DNA of 64,000 bases from Tianweitania sediminis (GTDB lineage: Bacteria; Pseudomonadota; Alphaproteobacteria; Rhizobiales; Rhizobiaceae). A program made the translations under genes and the position numbers. The notes under the pieces were generated by a model. It was not told where the DNA came from. It saw nothing but the letters and a program-made list of their open reading frames with translations, and ran no database searches. Positions 37,488-46,530 of the stretch are shown here, piece by piece. Each line of letters starts with the position of its first letter. Position 1 is the first letter of the stretch. The stretch spans positions 153,066 through 217,065 of the forward strand of contig NZ_JAGIYY010000005.1 of assembly GCF_017813335.1 (NCBI RefSeq), written 5' to 3'.

Positions 37488-38374
37488 TGGACATGCTGCT
37501 TTTGGCGGAACTCGCGATCAACGGTGTTTTTATCGGCCTGATGTATGCGCTGGTGGCAGCCGGCATCGTGTTGATCTACAAGACATCGGGTATTGCCAAT
37601 CTCGCGCAGGGTGCCCTCGCGATGATGGGCGGCTATCTTGCGTGGGCTTTTTCAGCCCTCACGGGCTTTCCGATCTGGATCGCAATTCCCTTAGCACTTG
37701 TCGCCATGTTCCTGATCGGAACGCTTCTTGAGCGGTTCGCTCTCCGCCGCATGGTCGGCCAGCCAATCATCATGGTGATCATGCTGACGCTCGGCCTCGA
37801 AATCATGCTGCGCGGCGTATTGCCGGGTTTCTTCGGTTCGGCAGTGAAGCGCCTCGATATCGGGATTCCGCCGACACCATTCTTTATCGGGGACATCTTC
37901 CTCAACAAGGCGACGCTGATTGGGGGCTCGGTGTCACTGCTCCTGATCCTGGTCGCGATCTATTTCTTCAACTCGCGCCTGGGCATCATCATGCGGGCGG
38001 TTTCGGACGACCAGTCCGCTGCCTGGTCTGTCGGCATCAAGGTCGAGCGCGCCATCGCCATCGCCTGGGGCTTATCAGCCGTCATGGCTACGGCTGCCGG
38101 TGTGCTTTGGGGAGCAACCCAGGGCGTCGACTGGTCCTTGTCGCTGCTTTTGATCAAGGCGCTGGCGATCGCCATTCTTGGAGGCCTGGACTCTTTGCCG
38201 GGCGTCCTGATCGCCGGCGTCATCGTGGGGCTGGCTGAAAGCCTCGCCACAGGGGTGCTTGACCCGATCGTCGGCGGGGGTACGCGCGATGTCGTGGCAT
38301 CGGTCATTATCGTGCTGACTTTGTTGCTGCGACCCCACGGCCTGTTCGGCCGCGAGCATATCGAAAGAGTTTAG
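37487..38374 (+). CDS. Branched-chain-type ABC transporter permease (LivH type), second system
   Basis: 295 aa, about eight membrane segments; N-terminal NGVFIGLMYALVAAGIVLIY and the ATPase-contact loop ILGGLDSLPGVLIAGV identify LivH. ATG overlaps the synthetase stop (TGATG). Confidence 0.92.
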   Translation: MDMLLLAELAINGVFIGLMYALVAAGIVLIYKTSGIANLAQGALAMMGGYLAWAFSALTGFPIWIAIPLALVAMFLIGTLLERFALRRMVGQPIIMVIMLTLGLEIMLRGVLPGFFGSAVKRLDIGIPPTPFFIGDIFLNKATLIGGSVSLLLILVAIYFFNSRLGIIMRAVSDDQSAAWSVGIKVERAIAIAWGLSAVMATAAGVLWGATQGVDWSLSLLLIKALAIAILGGLDSLPGVLIAGVIVGLAESLATGVLDPIVGGGTRDVVASVIIVLTLLLRPHGLFGREHIERV

Positions 38375-38379
38375 CAGCC

Positions 38380-39453
38380 ATGTTTTACCGTCGCGCTGGC
38401 ATCCGGCATACACGCTACCAGGACGAGCGGCAGATCTGGCCCTTACCGTTCGACCGTCGGCTGGCCTTGCTAATATTCCTGCTGGCGATCTTCGCCCCGC
38501 TGCTGATCGATCGCTTGTATCTGGTCAGCTATCTGCTTCCTTGGGTCATATGGTCCACCGCCGCGCTTGGCTTGAACTTCCTGATGGGCGGGGCAGGGCA
38601 GATCCATCTCGGCTATGGCGCGGTGATCGCAATCGGCGCCTATGCTTCCGTTCACATGGTCCGGGCTGGTTTGCCGTTCGAACTGGCGATGATCGGCGGC
38701 GGCTTGTTGAGTGCGGCCGTAGGGATGATCTTTGGCGCGACAGCCCTTCGGGTCAAGGGCCTCTACCTCGCCATGGCAACGCTGGCCATGCAGTACATCG
38801 TCGACTTCGTGATCATACAGTTTCCCGCAATCAGCGGCGGCACTCAGGCGACCTTACAGGTGCCGCGGGTGTCGTTCCTTGGCGTCGAAGTGACCGGCGA
38901 CCTCGCGCCTTACTATGTGGCTCTGTTGATCTGCCTGTTGGTCACCCTTTTCATGCTGAACCTTCGCCGCTCGAGCTTCGGGCGCGCCCTCGCTGCCGTG
39001 CGAGAAAAGGACTATGCGGCAGCGGTGATCGGCGTGAACACGTTCCGGTACAAGCTGCTTGCCTTCTGGGTGTCTTCCTTCATCGGCGGCGTCGTAGGTT
39101 CAGTCTTGGCCGTTTGTTATTATCGCGCCATTTCGCCCGACCAGTTTCACCTCGACCTGTCGATCCAACTGGTCGCCATGGTGATCGTCGGTGGCCTCGG
39201 GAGTGTGCTTGGTTCCTTTTTTGGAGCAGCACTCATCCTGTTTGCGCCGATTCTGCTCAACCAGTTCTTCGGATTCGCGGCAAGCGAACTCGGCATGACG
39301 ATCTCCACGGATCTGCGCAGTCATGTCCCCCTGATGCTCTATGGCGCAATGATCGTGGGGTTTCTGCTTTGGGAGCCGCTGGGGCTCGCAAAGATCTACG
39401 CGAACCTGAGGAACTACTTCCTGGTTTGGCCTTTCCGCCACGCCCGGCAGTGA
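38380..39453 (+). CDS. Branched-chain-type ABC transporter permease (LivM type), second system
   Basis: 357 aa, about nine membrane segments; ALGLNFLMGGAGQIHLGYGA and IVGGLGSVLGSFFGAALI are LivM features. A charged N-terminal tail of about 25 residues precedes the first helix. It begins 5 bp after LivH. Confidence 0.92.
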   Translation: MFYRRAGIRHTRYQDERQIWPLPFDRRLALLIFLLAIFAPLLIDRLYLVSYLLPWVIWSTAALGLNFLMGGAGQIHLGYGAVIAIGAYASVHMVRAGLPFELAMIGGGLLSAAVGMIFGATALRVKGLYLAMATLAMQYIVDFVIIQFPAISGGTQATLQVPRVSFLGVEVTGDLAPYYVALLICLLVTLFMLNLRRSSFGRALAAVREKDYAAAVIGVNTFRYKLLAFWVSSFIGGVVGSVLAVCYYRAISPDQFHLDLSIQLVAMVIVGGLGSVLGSFFGAALILFAPILLNQFFGFAASELGMTISTDLRSHVPLMLYGAMIVGFLLWEPLGLAKIYANLRNYFLVWPFRHARQ

Positions 39454-39486
39454 GTGCGACCAAAAACAATGTGGAGGAGAACGGAA

Positions 39487-40743
39487 ATGAAAAGACGGGA
39501 GTTCCTGACCGCTACCGCGGCCGCCGCAGTTCTGAGCCAGATGCCCATCCGCATCGCAGCTGCCCAAGACAAGGTGATCAGATTTTCAATGCCGCAGGAC
39601 TTCACCAAGGTTTATACCTTTGTGACTGCGGAATATAGCCAAGGACAGCGCGACTACCTGACGCTCGTCAACTTGCAGGGCGGGATTAACGGGCATCAGA
39701 TCGTCGCCGACGTATCGGATCACGGCAACGATCTTCCGCGGGCGATCGAGGCCTATGAACGGGCGAAGAGCGAAGGCGCAGTGTTGATCGACCCGCTGTC
39801 GACACCAGTAGCGCGAGCGCTTGTTCCCCGCGCCCTGGAAGACAAGATCAACCTGATCACCGCGTTCTCGGGTCGCTCCGACGCTGCTGACGGGACGGCG
39901 TTCCCTTATGTTCTGCCGCTTTCGCCCAACTACTGGACGCAGGCGGCGCTGCTGATCGACTTCTTTCGGCAAAAGGACGGAGACCTGAACGGCAAAAAGA
40001 TCTGTTACGTCCATATCGACACGCCGTTCGGCAAAGAACCGCTGCCGATCCTCCAAAAGCTGGCTGAGCAGCAAGGCTTTGAGCTCGTCACCTTCCCCTA
40101 TACGCCGCCTGGAAACGACCAATCGGCGATATGGCCGCAGGTGCGCCGCGCGCGTCCTGACTGGGTGATGTTCTGGGGCGCGGGGGTTGGTCAAACCACG
40201 GCTTTGACAGAGGCCATTCGCAATGGGCTCGACATGTCGCGCTTGTCGTCGAGCGTCTGGATTTCAGAGTCCGACATGGAAGTCGTCGGTGCGGAACAAT
40301 GCACGGGCGTGTTGAAGGTTGAGCCTTGTGTTTCCGGACGCGAACCGGAGTTGATCCAGGAAATCCTGAAGGAGGTCGTGGAGCCCGACAAAGGTGCAGG
40401 ACCGGAAGACAAGGTTGGTACCGCCTACTACAACTATGGGGTGATGCTGGCCGCGATTATGGTGGAGGGTGTGCGGAAGGCCTTCGAGAAGGACCCGGAT
40501 GGTCCGATCTCGGGCGAATGGCTCAACGCCGGCCTGCGGTCCATTTCCGATTTCACGGCGGAAGGATTGATCCCCGCAACGACCATTACGCCAGAAGATC
40601 ACCAGGGTGGCGGACAGGGGCGCATAGCCCACTGGGACGGTGCGAAGTTCGTGCCAGACACAGACTTCTTTTCCGCAAACCAGGATGTGGTTTGGGAAGA
40701 GGTGCGAAAATACTCCGAGGAGTTCAAGAAGACGGGCAAATAG
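39487..40743 (+). CDS. ABC transporter substrate-binding protein (LivK-like), second system
   Basis: 418 aa. MKRREFLTATAAAAVLSQMP with IRIAAAQ is a Tat-type signal peptide, which fits export of a folded receptor. The mature domain belongs to the type 1 periplasmic-binding fold (ICYVHIDTPFGKEPLPIL, DWVMFWGAG). GGAGGAGAACGG lies directly before ATG 39487; the GTG-initiated longer frame is not supported. Ligand probably the acid activated by the neighbouring ligases. Confidence 0.9.
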   Translation: MKRREFLTATAAAAVLSQMPIRIAAAQDKVIRFSMPQDFTKVYTFVTAEYSQGQRDYLTLVNLQGGINGHQIVADVSDHGNDLPRAIEAYERAKSEGAVLIDPLSTPVARALVPRALEDKINLITAFSGRSDAADGTAFPYVLPLSPNYWTQAALLIDFFRQKDGDLNGKKICYVHIDTPFGKEPLPILQKLAEQQGFELVTFPYTPPGNDQSAIWPQVRRARPDWVMFWGAGVGQTTALTEAIRNGLDMSRLSSSVWISESDMEVVGAEQCTGVLKVEPCVSGREPELIQEILKEVVEPDKGAGPEDKVGTAYYNYGVMLAAIMVEGVRKAFEKDPDGPISGEWLNAGLRSISDFTAEGLIPATTITPEDHQGGGQGRIAHWDGAKFVPDTDFFSANQDVVWEEVRKYSEEFKKTGK

Positions 40744-40752
40744 GCTCCTTCA

Positions 40753-40782
40753 GGTACGGTCGAGCTGAGGCTCGGCCGTACC
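40753..40782 (+). terminator. Stable intra-operon hairpin after the binding-protein gene
   Basis: A 13-bp stem GGTACGGTCGAGC / GCTCGGCCGTACC with one G-T wobble and a TGAG loop, 10 bp after the stop. It is followed by GGTTTCCT, a poor T-tract. Such hairpins commonly protect the receptor mRNA and reduce expression of the genes that follow. Confidence 0.6.
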
Positions 40783-40809
40783 GGTTTCCTCCAGAGCTTC
40801 AGGTCACCA

Positions 40810-41601
40810 ATGACACTGCTTGCGTTGAACAACATCGAGGTCGTCTACGACAGCGTCTTTCTGGCAGTGAAGGGCGTGTCGATCGAGGTGCCGGAAGGTG
40901 GGCTCGTCGCGCTTCTGGGTGCGAATGGCGCCGGCAAGAGCACGATCCTGAAGTCTATCAGCGGACTTCTAAAGCCCGAACGTGGTGCCGTCAGCCACGG
41001 TCAAATCACGTTCGAAGGAACAGATATCTTGGCGCTTGATCCGCCGGAGCGGGTCCGCCGTGGGCTGGTTCATGTCCTAGAAGGTCGCCGCGTCTTTGAG
41101 CACCTGACGCCCGAAGAGAACCTTCTGGCCGCAACCTCTATGCACGGGGATCGCTCTGAAGTCGCAGGGCTGGTCGAGCAGATGTTTCAACTCTTTCCGC
41201 GGCTGGCTGAACGAAACAAGTCGAAGGCGGGTTACTTGTCTGGTGGTGAGCAGCAGATGCTGGCGATCGGGCGCGCCTTGATGACCAAGCCGAAGCTGAT
41301 CCTGCTTGATGAGCCCAGCCTTGGCCTTGCTCCTTTTCTCGTCGATGAGATATTCGATACGATCCGTCGCATCAATGCCGAGCAGAACACAGCGGTGCTT
41401 CTTGTCGAGCAGAATGCCGTTGCCGCGCTTGATGTCGCGCAATCCGCTTACCTGATCGAGCAGGGACGCATCGTGATGAGCGGCACAGCAGACGTTCTGA
41501 AATCCAATCCGGATATCCAGCAAGCCTATCTCGGGGGTGGCAGTGGCGTCGACTACCATGCCGTGAAGCACTACCGCCGGCGCAAGCGCTGGCTTGCCTG
41601 A
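40810..41601 (+). CDS. Branched-chain-type ABC transporter ATPase (LivF type), second system
   Basis: 263 aa. Walker A GANGAGKS, signature LSGGEQQMLAIGRAL, Walker B ILLDEPSLGLAP. A short extension rich in basic and aromatic residues (YHAVKHYRRRKRWLA) follows the usual QAYLGG end and is typical of LivF proteins from ligase-containing clusters. It completes the second transporter. Confidence 0.92.
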   Translation: MTLLALNNIEVVYDSVFLAVKGVSIEVPEGGLVALLGANGAGKSTILKSISGLLKPERGAVSHGQITFEGTDILALDPPERVRRGLVHVLEGRRVFEHLTPEENLLAATSMHGDRSEVAGLVEQMFQLFPRLAERNKSKAGYLSGGEQQMLAIGRALMTKPKLILLDEPSLGLAPFLVDEIFDTIRRINAEQNTAVLLVEQNAVAALDVAQSAYLIEQGRIVMSGTADVLKSNPDIQQAYLGGGSGVDYHAVKHYRRRKRWLA

Positions 41602-41637
41602 CCCAACATCGTTCGCATTTCAGAAGGTGAGTTCGAG

Positions 41638-43158
41638 ATGCCGAATCCTCTCCGCGCTTACACAGTCTGGAACGTGATCGAGCGCAACGCTCGTGTCCGG
41701 CCGGAGCACGCCGCTTTTGTTGGCGATCTAGGTGTTCTCACCCATCGCGACCTGTTGACCAAAGCCCTCGGCCTAACCGCCCAACTAGCGGAGCTTGGCG
41801 TTTCACCCGGCGACCGCATCGCAGTTTTGGCCGAAAACCACATACGATTTTACGCGCTGTTGGGAGCCGCGGCCCGTATCGGAGCCATTCTCGTGCCGCT
41901 CAATTGGCGGCTGCAGGTGTCTGAACTCAACATCATCGTCGACGACTGCCAGCCAGTTCTGTTGGTGTGCGACGCAGCCACGCGTGATGTGGCAGAGGCA
42001 CTCGCGGAGGGTGTTGGTCCCCTCCAACTCCTCACGCTTGATCAAGCGGACGGATCCATCAAAGCGCTGGCGCCGGCGACGCCGGGCTCAGGACTTTCTC
42101 CAGATCCCGATGCCGATGCTGTGCTGTGCTTGATCTACACGGCGGCCACCGACGGGGTGCCACGTGGCGTGATGCTGACCCATGGCAACATGATCGCGTC
42201 TGCCGTCCAGCTTGGTTATGGCCTGAAGCTTGACGACAAGGCAGTGTTTCTCGGCAATCTGCCGCTATTCCATATCATGGCATTGAGCTTCGCGTTTGCG
42301 GTCCAATTTGCCGGCGGCGCAACCGTGGTGCGGCCCCGCTTCGACGCGGCTGATGCAGCGCAAGCCATTGCGAAGTACGGAGTGACGATGGCCGGAACTT
42401 TTCCGCCCATGCTCGCAGCGCTGCTTGATGCAGCGGAAGAAGGAGGGCATGACCTGTCCACGCTGCGGTTCTGCCTCGGACTTGAAGCACCAGCCACCAT
42501 CGAGCGCCTAGAAAAAAACTGGCCAAATGCCCGTTTCTGGAGCGGGTTCGGTCAAACGGAAACGTCCGGTTTGGTTTCGCTCGGCCAAGCCCAAGCTATG
42601 CCCGGCGCGTCGGGTCAGCCGTCGCCGCTCAGCGACGTTGCGATTGGAGCCGAGGACGGCATGCTGCTTCCAGAAGGTGAAACGGGTGAAATCCTCGTCC
42701 GCGGGCCGTTGGTGATGAAGGGCTACTGGAACAGGGCGGCTGAAACCGCCGCGGCGTTCCAGGACGGCTGGCACCACACAGGCGATCTTGGCCGGCTCGA
42801 AGGCGGATGGCTCTTTTACCAGGGGCGCAGCGCGAGAAAAACGCTGATCAAAAGCGGCGGCGAGAACGTCTATCCCGCCGAAGTAGAGCAGGTGCTGAAG
42901 CAGCATCCCCAAGTCGCGGACGCCGCAGTTTTCGGCGCCCCGGACGAACGCTGGGGGGAGGTGGTTGTCGCCGCAGTTGTTCTAATGGAGGGCGTTCATC
43001 CCGACCCCGACGCCTTGCGTGCCTTTGTTGGTTCGCGGATCGCCGCCTACAAGCGACCGAAGCACATCATCTTCCGAAAGCGCCTCCCGCGCAACGCAAA
43101 CAACGAGTTGGATCGCGCAACGATCGCCAAGCACTTGTCTTCTGGTGCGCTTAACTGA
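41638..43158 (+). CDS. AMP-dependent ligase-family protein with degenerate catalytic motifs
   Basis: 506 aa with the full ANL fold: N-terminal domain, FWSGFGQTETSG, WHHTGDLGRLEGGW and a C-terminal subdomain (SGGENVYPAEVEQVL). Two core motifs depart from the family. The phosphate loop (167-177) reads YTAATDGVPRG instead of YTSGTTGxPKG. The terminal motif reads PRNANNELDR, putting Glu490 where the adenylation Lys is expected. Normal acyl-adenylate formation is therefore doubtful; thioester formation from an existing adenylate, or a regulatory role, is possible. Otherwise well conserved, so not an evident pseudogene. Confidence 0.85.
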   Translation: MPNPLRAYTVWNVIERNARVRPEHAAFVGDLGVLTHRDLLTKALGLTAQLAELGVSPGDRIAVLAENHIRFYALLGAAARIGAILVPLNWRLQVSELNIIVDDCQPVLLVCDAATRDVAEALAEGVGPLQLLTLDQADGSIKALAPATPGSGLSPDPDADAVLCLIYTAATDGVPRGVMLTHGNMIASAVQLGYGLKLDDKAVFLGNLPLFHIMALSFAFAVQFAGGATVVRPRFDAADAAQAIAKYGVTMAGTFPPMLAALLDAAEEGGHDLSTLRFCLGLEAPATIERLEKNWPNARFWSGFGQTETSGLVSLGQAQAMPGASGQPSPLSDVAIGAEDGMLLPEGETGEILVRGPLVMKGYWNRAAETAAAFQDGWHHTGDLGRLEGGWLFYQGRSARKTLIKSGGENVYPAEVEQVLKQHPQVADAAVFGAPDERWGEVVVAAVVLMEGVHPDPDALRAFVGSRIAAYKRPKHIIFRKRLPRNANNELDRATIAKHLSSGALN

Positions 43159-43321
43159 CTTGAGTATCACCGCGCCGAATTTGCGCTTATCACTGCGACC
43201 GGCATGCTCCTCGAGAGCGAACGCATGGGATCGCTCACAGCAATCGTGAATACGGCTTCAACGGCGAACTCGCGATCAATGAATCCGGCGAGCGCTGGTC
43301 ATCGGCGCGGTGACCAAAGGC

Positions 43322-43750
43322 TCACGACTTGACCAAATTCAGCGTCCGCTCATCGCGGTTCCCTGAACACAAGCCGTCCAACGCCCGGCCGAAAAGATCT
43401 TCCTTCGGATCGGCCGCTTCGAACAAGGTCATTGACGACCGGAATTTGAGGTCGTCGGGGGAGCCAAAAATATCGATCAACGACTGCGCTTGACCCTCCA
43501 AGACCGTCTGGGTGCAGAGGGTCAGGCGCGAGCCCAGCACGTCATGCTGGAGATAGGCGCGGGCCTCGTCGACGGATACGATGCCATAGAATTGCGCAGT
43601 GGGAGAATAGCCAAGCCCGCGCAGCTGGGGAAACACGAACCACATCCAGTGGCCTCGCTTCTTGCCTTCTTTTAGCTCCGCCAAGGCGATGTCGAAGACA
43701 GGTTCCTGCGCCGCGACGAAGCGCTTTAGATTGTAGGGATCGTCGGCCAT
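43322..43750 (-). CDS. DUF1810 family protein
   Basis: 142 aa. The family's opening (YNLKRFVAAQEPVFDIALAE) and the block GHWMWFVFPQLRGLGYSPTA are unmistakable. Small cytoplasmic protein of unknown function, widespread in proteobacteria. It faces the second ligase gene, about 160 bp away. Full length for the family. Confidence 0.88.
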   Translation of the reverse strand: MADDPYNLKRFVAAQEPVFDIALAELKEGKKRGHWMWFVFPQLRGLGYSPTAQFYGIVSVDEARAYLQHDVLGSRLTLCTQTVLEGQAQSLIDIFGSPDDLKFRSSMTLFEAADPKEDLFGRALDGLCSGNRDERTLNLVKS

Positions 43751-44080
43751 GAGGGGGTCCTCTCCTGGCTGCGGACGCCTTTGCGCGTCCGCTCGTCAGC
43801 CGGCTCAATCAATGTCCGCGTTTGGTCGCCGAGTTTCTCCCGAGCGACTCTGGCATCGTTCCTAAGGATAGCAGTGGCGGAACGGAAAAGTGAACCCTGT
43901 CCCCTGCGGGAACGGTTTGTCCAGGAAAGCCGCTTCGCCTCCTGTAAGCTGCCAACTGGCGTTCGGCCCCAAGCCGTAGCGTTTCGCCAAAATCTCCTTT
44001 GGCCAATCATGGCCGAGAGAACTCACATGGGCGCCATTCCAAATCGATAGTGCTAGTCGCGAGCGCGCTGCCTGGAACAT
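43751..44080. other. Accessory intergenic stretch, possible decayed coding fragment
   Basis: No gene can be called. On the minus strand about 44074-43862 a frame reads protein-like (SIWNGAHVSSLGHDWPKE, then LTGGEAAFLDKPFPQ) and ends at a stop at 43862. I recognise no family; it may be the tail of a lost gene next to the decayed integrase. Confidence 0.3.
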
Positions 44081-44416
44081 CGGAAAGAAGGTCGGCACAC
44101 CAAGCCTCCGTTCACCCAGAAGCAAATCCAAGCCATTCGTTTTTCCTTGATCGCGAGAGACGCGTTCGGGATAGAGCGTTGTTCGATCTGCCAATCGACA
44201 GGAAGCTTCGCGGCTATGACTTGGTCAAGATCAGGATCCGTGAGGTGGTCGGCGGACTCGCTTCGGCGCACGAAGACCTCGATGATCTACAGGGCGACCG
44301 GAAACATCGGCGCCATCCAGATCCTGCTTGGTCACTCCAAGATCGAGAACACGGTCCGCTATTTCGGCGTCGACGTCTAGGACGCGCTGCTGCTGGCTGA
44401 GCGCACCGAAATCTAG
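44081..44416 (+). pseudogene. Decayed tyrosine recombinase/integrase
   Basis: Pieces of one phage-type integrase lie in order but in different frames. KPPFTQKQIQAIRF is followed by a one-base loss in a T run (about 44141). FLDRERRVRDRALFDL to DLVKIRI comes next, then an internal deletion with frame change near 44250. SLRRTKTSMIYRATGNIGAI then ILLGHSKIENTVRYFGVDV runs to an in-frame TAG (44378) where the family has Glu, followed by DALLLAERTEI and a final TAG. The His-x-x-Arg box is reduced to LRR and part of the catalytic domain is missing, so it is inactive. It marks a former insertion next to the kdp operon. Confidence 0.8.
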
Positions 44417-44515
44417 GAGTTCGGCTGCCAGGGATATGGACGCCTCCCGCCACGCTTCGCGATAGCTGCGGAGGACACTTTCTGTGCTGCGGAGCGTGGA
44501 TTCTCCCCAGTCGCG

Positions 44516-44532
44516 TTTATGCGCTGTTTACA
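44516..44532 (+). promoter_or_regulatory. KdpE-box-like site upstream of kdp
   Basis: TTTATG-N5-TTTACA matches the known E. coli KdpE site TTTATA-N5-TTTACA at 11 of 12 positions, including the CC that follows. It is the most AT-rich spot in the region before the operon and lies 95 bp before the first small gene. KdpE is encoded in the same cluster. Confidence 0.6.
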
Positions 44533-44610
44533 CCGATCGTTTCGATGACACATCGCGCGTTGATGCCTCCGCGCCATAGGTAGGACGCTCCCGACAACAC
44601 GGAGCGTTCC

Positions 44611-44694
44611 ATGTCCGACATCCTCTACATTGCGCTGGCAGCCGGCTTCTTCGTCGCCGCCGCTGCCTCTGTGCGCCTGCTCGAACGGCTCTGA
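44611..44694 (+). CDS. 27-residue single-helix membrane peptide before kdpF
   Basis: Sequence MSDILYIALAAGFFVAAAAS then VRLLERL: one hydrophobic helix with a positively charged end, about the size of KdpF but not the same. Preceded by GGAGCG. It sits 10 bp before kdpF in the same orientation. Similar mini-genes occur next to kdp genes in other alphaproteobacteria as I recall. Role unknown; a small subunit or regulator of the Kdp complex is inferred. Confidence 0.65.
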   Translation: MSDILYIALAAGFFVAAAASVRLLERL

Positions 44695-44704
44695 GGTTTC
44701 CGAC

Positions 44705-44794
44705 ATGGCTCTCGACCTCATCGTCGGCGGCGCGGTTGCCGCTCTCATCCTCGTCTATCTTGGCTATGCGCTGGCTCGACCGGAACGGTTCTGA
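44705..44794 (+). CDS. kdpF: KdpF, small subunit of the Kdp potassium pump
   Basis: 29 aa: [20 protein letters not shown] followed by YALARPERF. The single helix and the C-terminal RPERF are the KdpF pattern. KdpF stabilises the KdpABC complex in the inner membrane. Too short for standard gene calling; supported by its place 20 bp before kdpA. Confidence 0.88.
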   Translation: MALDLIVGGAVAALILVYLGYALARPERF

Positions 44795-44814
44795 CCCAGC
44801 GCAAGGACATTCTC

Positions 44815-46521
44815 ATGGCCCCCGACATTCTGCAGTTCATCCTCTATGCGGCACTCGTGACCGCGCTCGCATGGCCGCTCGGCCTCTATCTCGCTCACAT
44901 CTATGAAGGCGGTAGGACCCGGCTATCGCCGCTCCTCGCCCCCGTCGAACGCGGCATCTACAGGCTCGCCGGCATCCGCCCGGACCAGGGCCAGCACTGG
45001 ACGCGCTATTCGCTGTCCGTGCTCGCACTCAGCCTCGGCTCCTGGGCGCTGCTCTACGCGATCCTGCGACTGCAGCACCTGCTGCCGTTCAACCCGCAGG
45101 CGCTCGGCCCCCTTTCGCCAGACCTCGCCTTCAACACGGCTATCTCATTCACGACCAACACCAACTGGCAGGCCTATGGCGGGGAAACGACCATGTCGTA
45201 CTTCAGCCAGATGGCCGGGCTGACGGTGCAGAACTTCGTCTCAGCCGGCGTTGGCATGGCGGTCTGTGCGGCGATCATCCGTGGCTTCTTCGCCCGCGAG
45301 CAAAAGACGCTCGGCAATTTTTGGGTCGACCTGACCCGCTCCGTTCTCTACGTGCTTCTGCCCCTGTCGATCCTGCTGACGCTGTTCCTGGTTTGGCAGG
45401 GCGTGCCGCAGAACCTGATGGCCTATGTGACCGCGACGACCGTCGAAGGCGCGCAACAAACGATCAGCCAGGGCCCCGCTGCCTCGCAGATCGCGATCAA
45501 GCAGCTCGGCACAAACGGCGGTGGCTTTTGGAACGCGAACTCGTCCGTGCCTTATGAAAACCCAACGCCGCTTTCGAACCTTGCGGAGATGGTTTCGCTC
45601 CTGCTTATCCCGGCCGCCTTCTGCTTCATGTTCGGGCGAATGGTGCGCGACACGCGCCAGGGCGTGGCGATCTTCGCGGCCATGGGGCTCCTGTTCCTCG
45701 GCGCTCTCGCGCTGACCTATGGTTCGGAAGTCTCCGGCAATCCGGCGTACGCGCAGCTTCCGGTCGAACAAACGGCCGGCAACATGGAGGGCAAGGAAGT
45801 CCGCTTCGGCGTCGGCAATTCCACGCTCTGGGCGACCGCCACGACGGCGGCGTCCAACGGCTCGGTCAATTCGATGCACGACTCGTTCATGCCGCTCGGT
45901 GCGCTCGCCCCGATGCTCCTGATGCAGATCGGCGAAGTGGTGTTCGGCGGCGTGGGGTCGGGCTTCTACGGCATGCTGTCCTTCGTCGTGCTGACCGTGT
46001 TCCTTGCCGGGTTGATGGTCGGGCGCACGCCGGAATACCTCGGCAAGAAGATCGAGGCGCGTGAGGTGAAGCTCGCCGTCATCGCCTTCCTGGTCATGCC
46101 GCTCGGCGTGCTGGGGCTCGGTGCGCTCGCCGCCGTGCTGCCGATCTCGCTGTCCTCGCTCCAGGATGCCGGCCCGCACGGACTTTCCGAGATCCTCTAC
46201 GCCTATTCCTCGGCAACGGGAAACAATGGCTCGGCCTTCGCGGGCTTGGGGGCGGGAGTGCCCTACCACAACACGATGCAGGGCATCGCCATGCTGCTGG
46301 GGCGCTTCATCTACATCGTGCCGATGCTGGCGGTCGCCGGGTCGCTGGCGGCCAAAAAGTCGGCGCCGGCATCGTCCGGCACCTTCCCCACGCACGGGCC
46401 GCTGTTCGTCACCCTCTTGATCGCCGTGATCCTGATCCTCGGCGGATTGACCTTCTTCCCGGCGCTCGCGCTGGGTCCGATAGCCGAGCACGTCTCGATG
46501 CTCGCCGGCGAAACCTTCTGA
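44815..46521 (+). CDS. kdpA: Potassium-transporting ATPase subunit A
   Basis: 568 aa, ten membrane segments in four pore repeats. The four selectivity-filter regions are seen: [41 protein letters not shown] and [13 protein letters not shown]. It forms the K+-selective pore of the high-affinity pump. Full length for KdpA. Confidence 0.97.
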   Translation: MAPDILQFILYAALVTALAWPLGLYLAHIYEGGRTRLSPLLAPVERGIYRLAGIRPDQGQHWTRYSLSVLALSLGSWALLYAILRLQHLLPFNPQALGPLSPDLAFNTAISFTTNTNWQAYGGETTMSYFSQMAGLTVQNFVSAGVGMAVCAAIIRGFFAREQKTLGNFWVDLTRSVLYVLLPLSILLTLFLVWQGVPQNLMAYVTATTVEGAQQTISQGPAASQIAIKQLGTNGGGFWNANSSVPYENPTPLSNLAEMVSLLLIPAAFCFMFGRMVRDTRQGVAIFAAMGLLFLGALALTYGSEVSGNPAYAQLPVEQTAGNMEGKEVRFGVGNSTLWATATTAASNGSVNSMHDSFMPLGALAPMLLMQIGEVVFGGVGSGFYGMLSFVVLTVFLAGLMVGRTPEYLGKKIEAREVKLAVIAFLVMPLGVLGLGALAAVLPISLSSLQDAGPHGLSEILYAYSSATGNNGSAFAGLGAGVPYHNTMQGIAMLLGRFIYIVPMLAVAGSLAAKKSAPASSGTFPTHGPLFVTLLIAVILILGGLTFFPALALGPIAEHVSMLAGETF

Positions 46522-46530
46522 GGCACTCCC

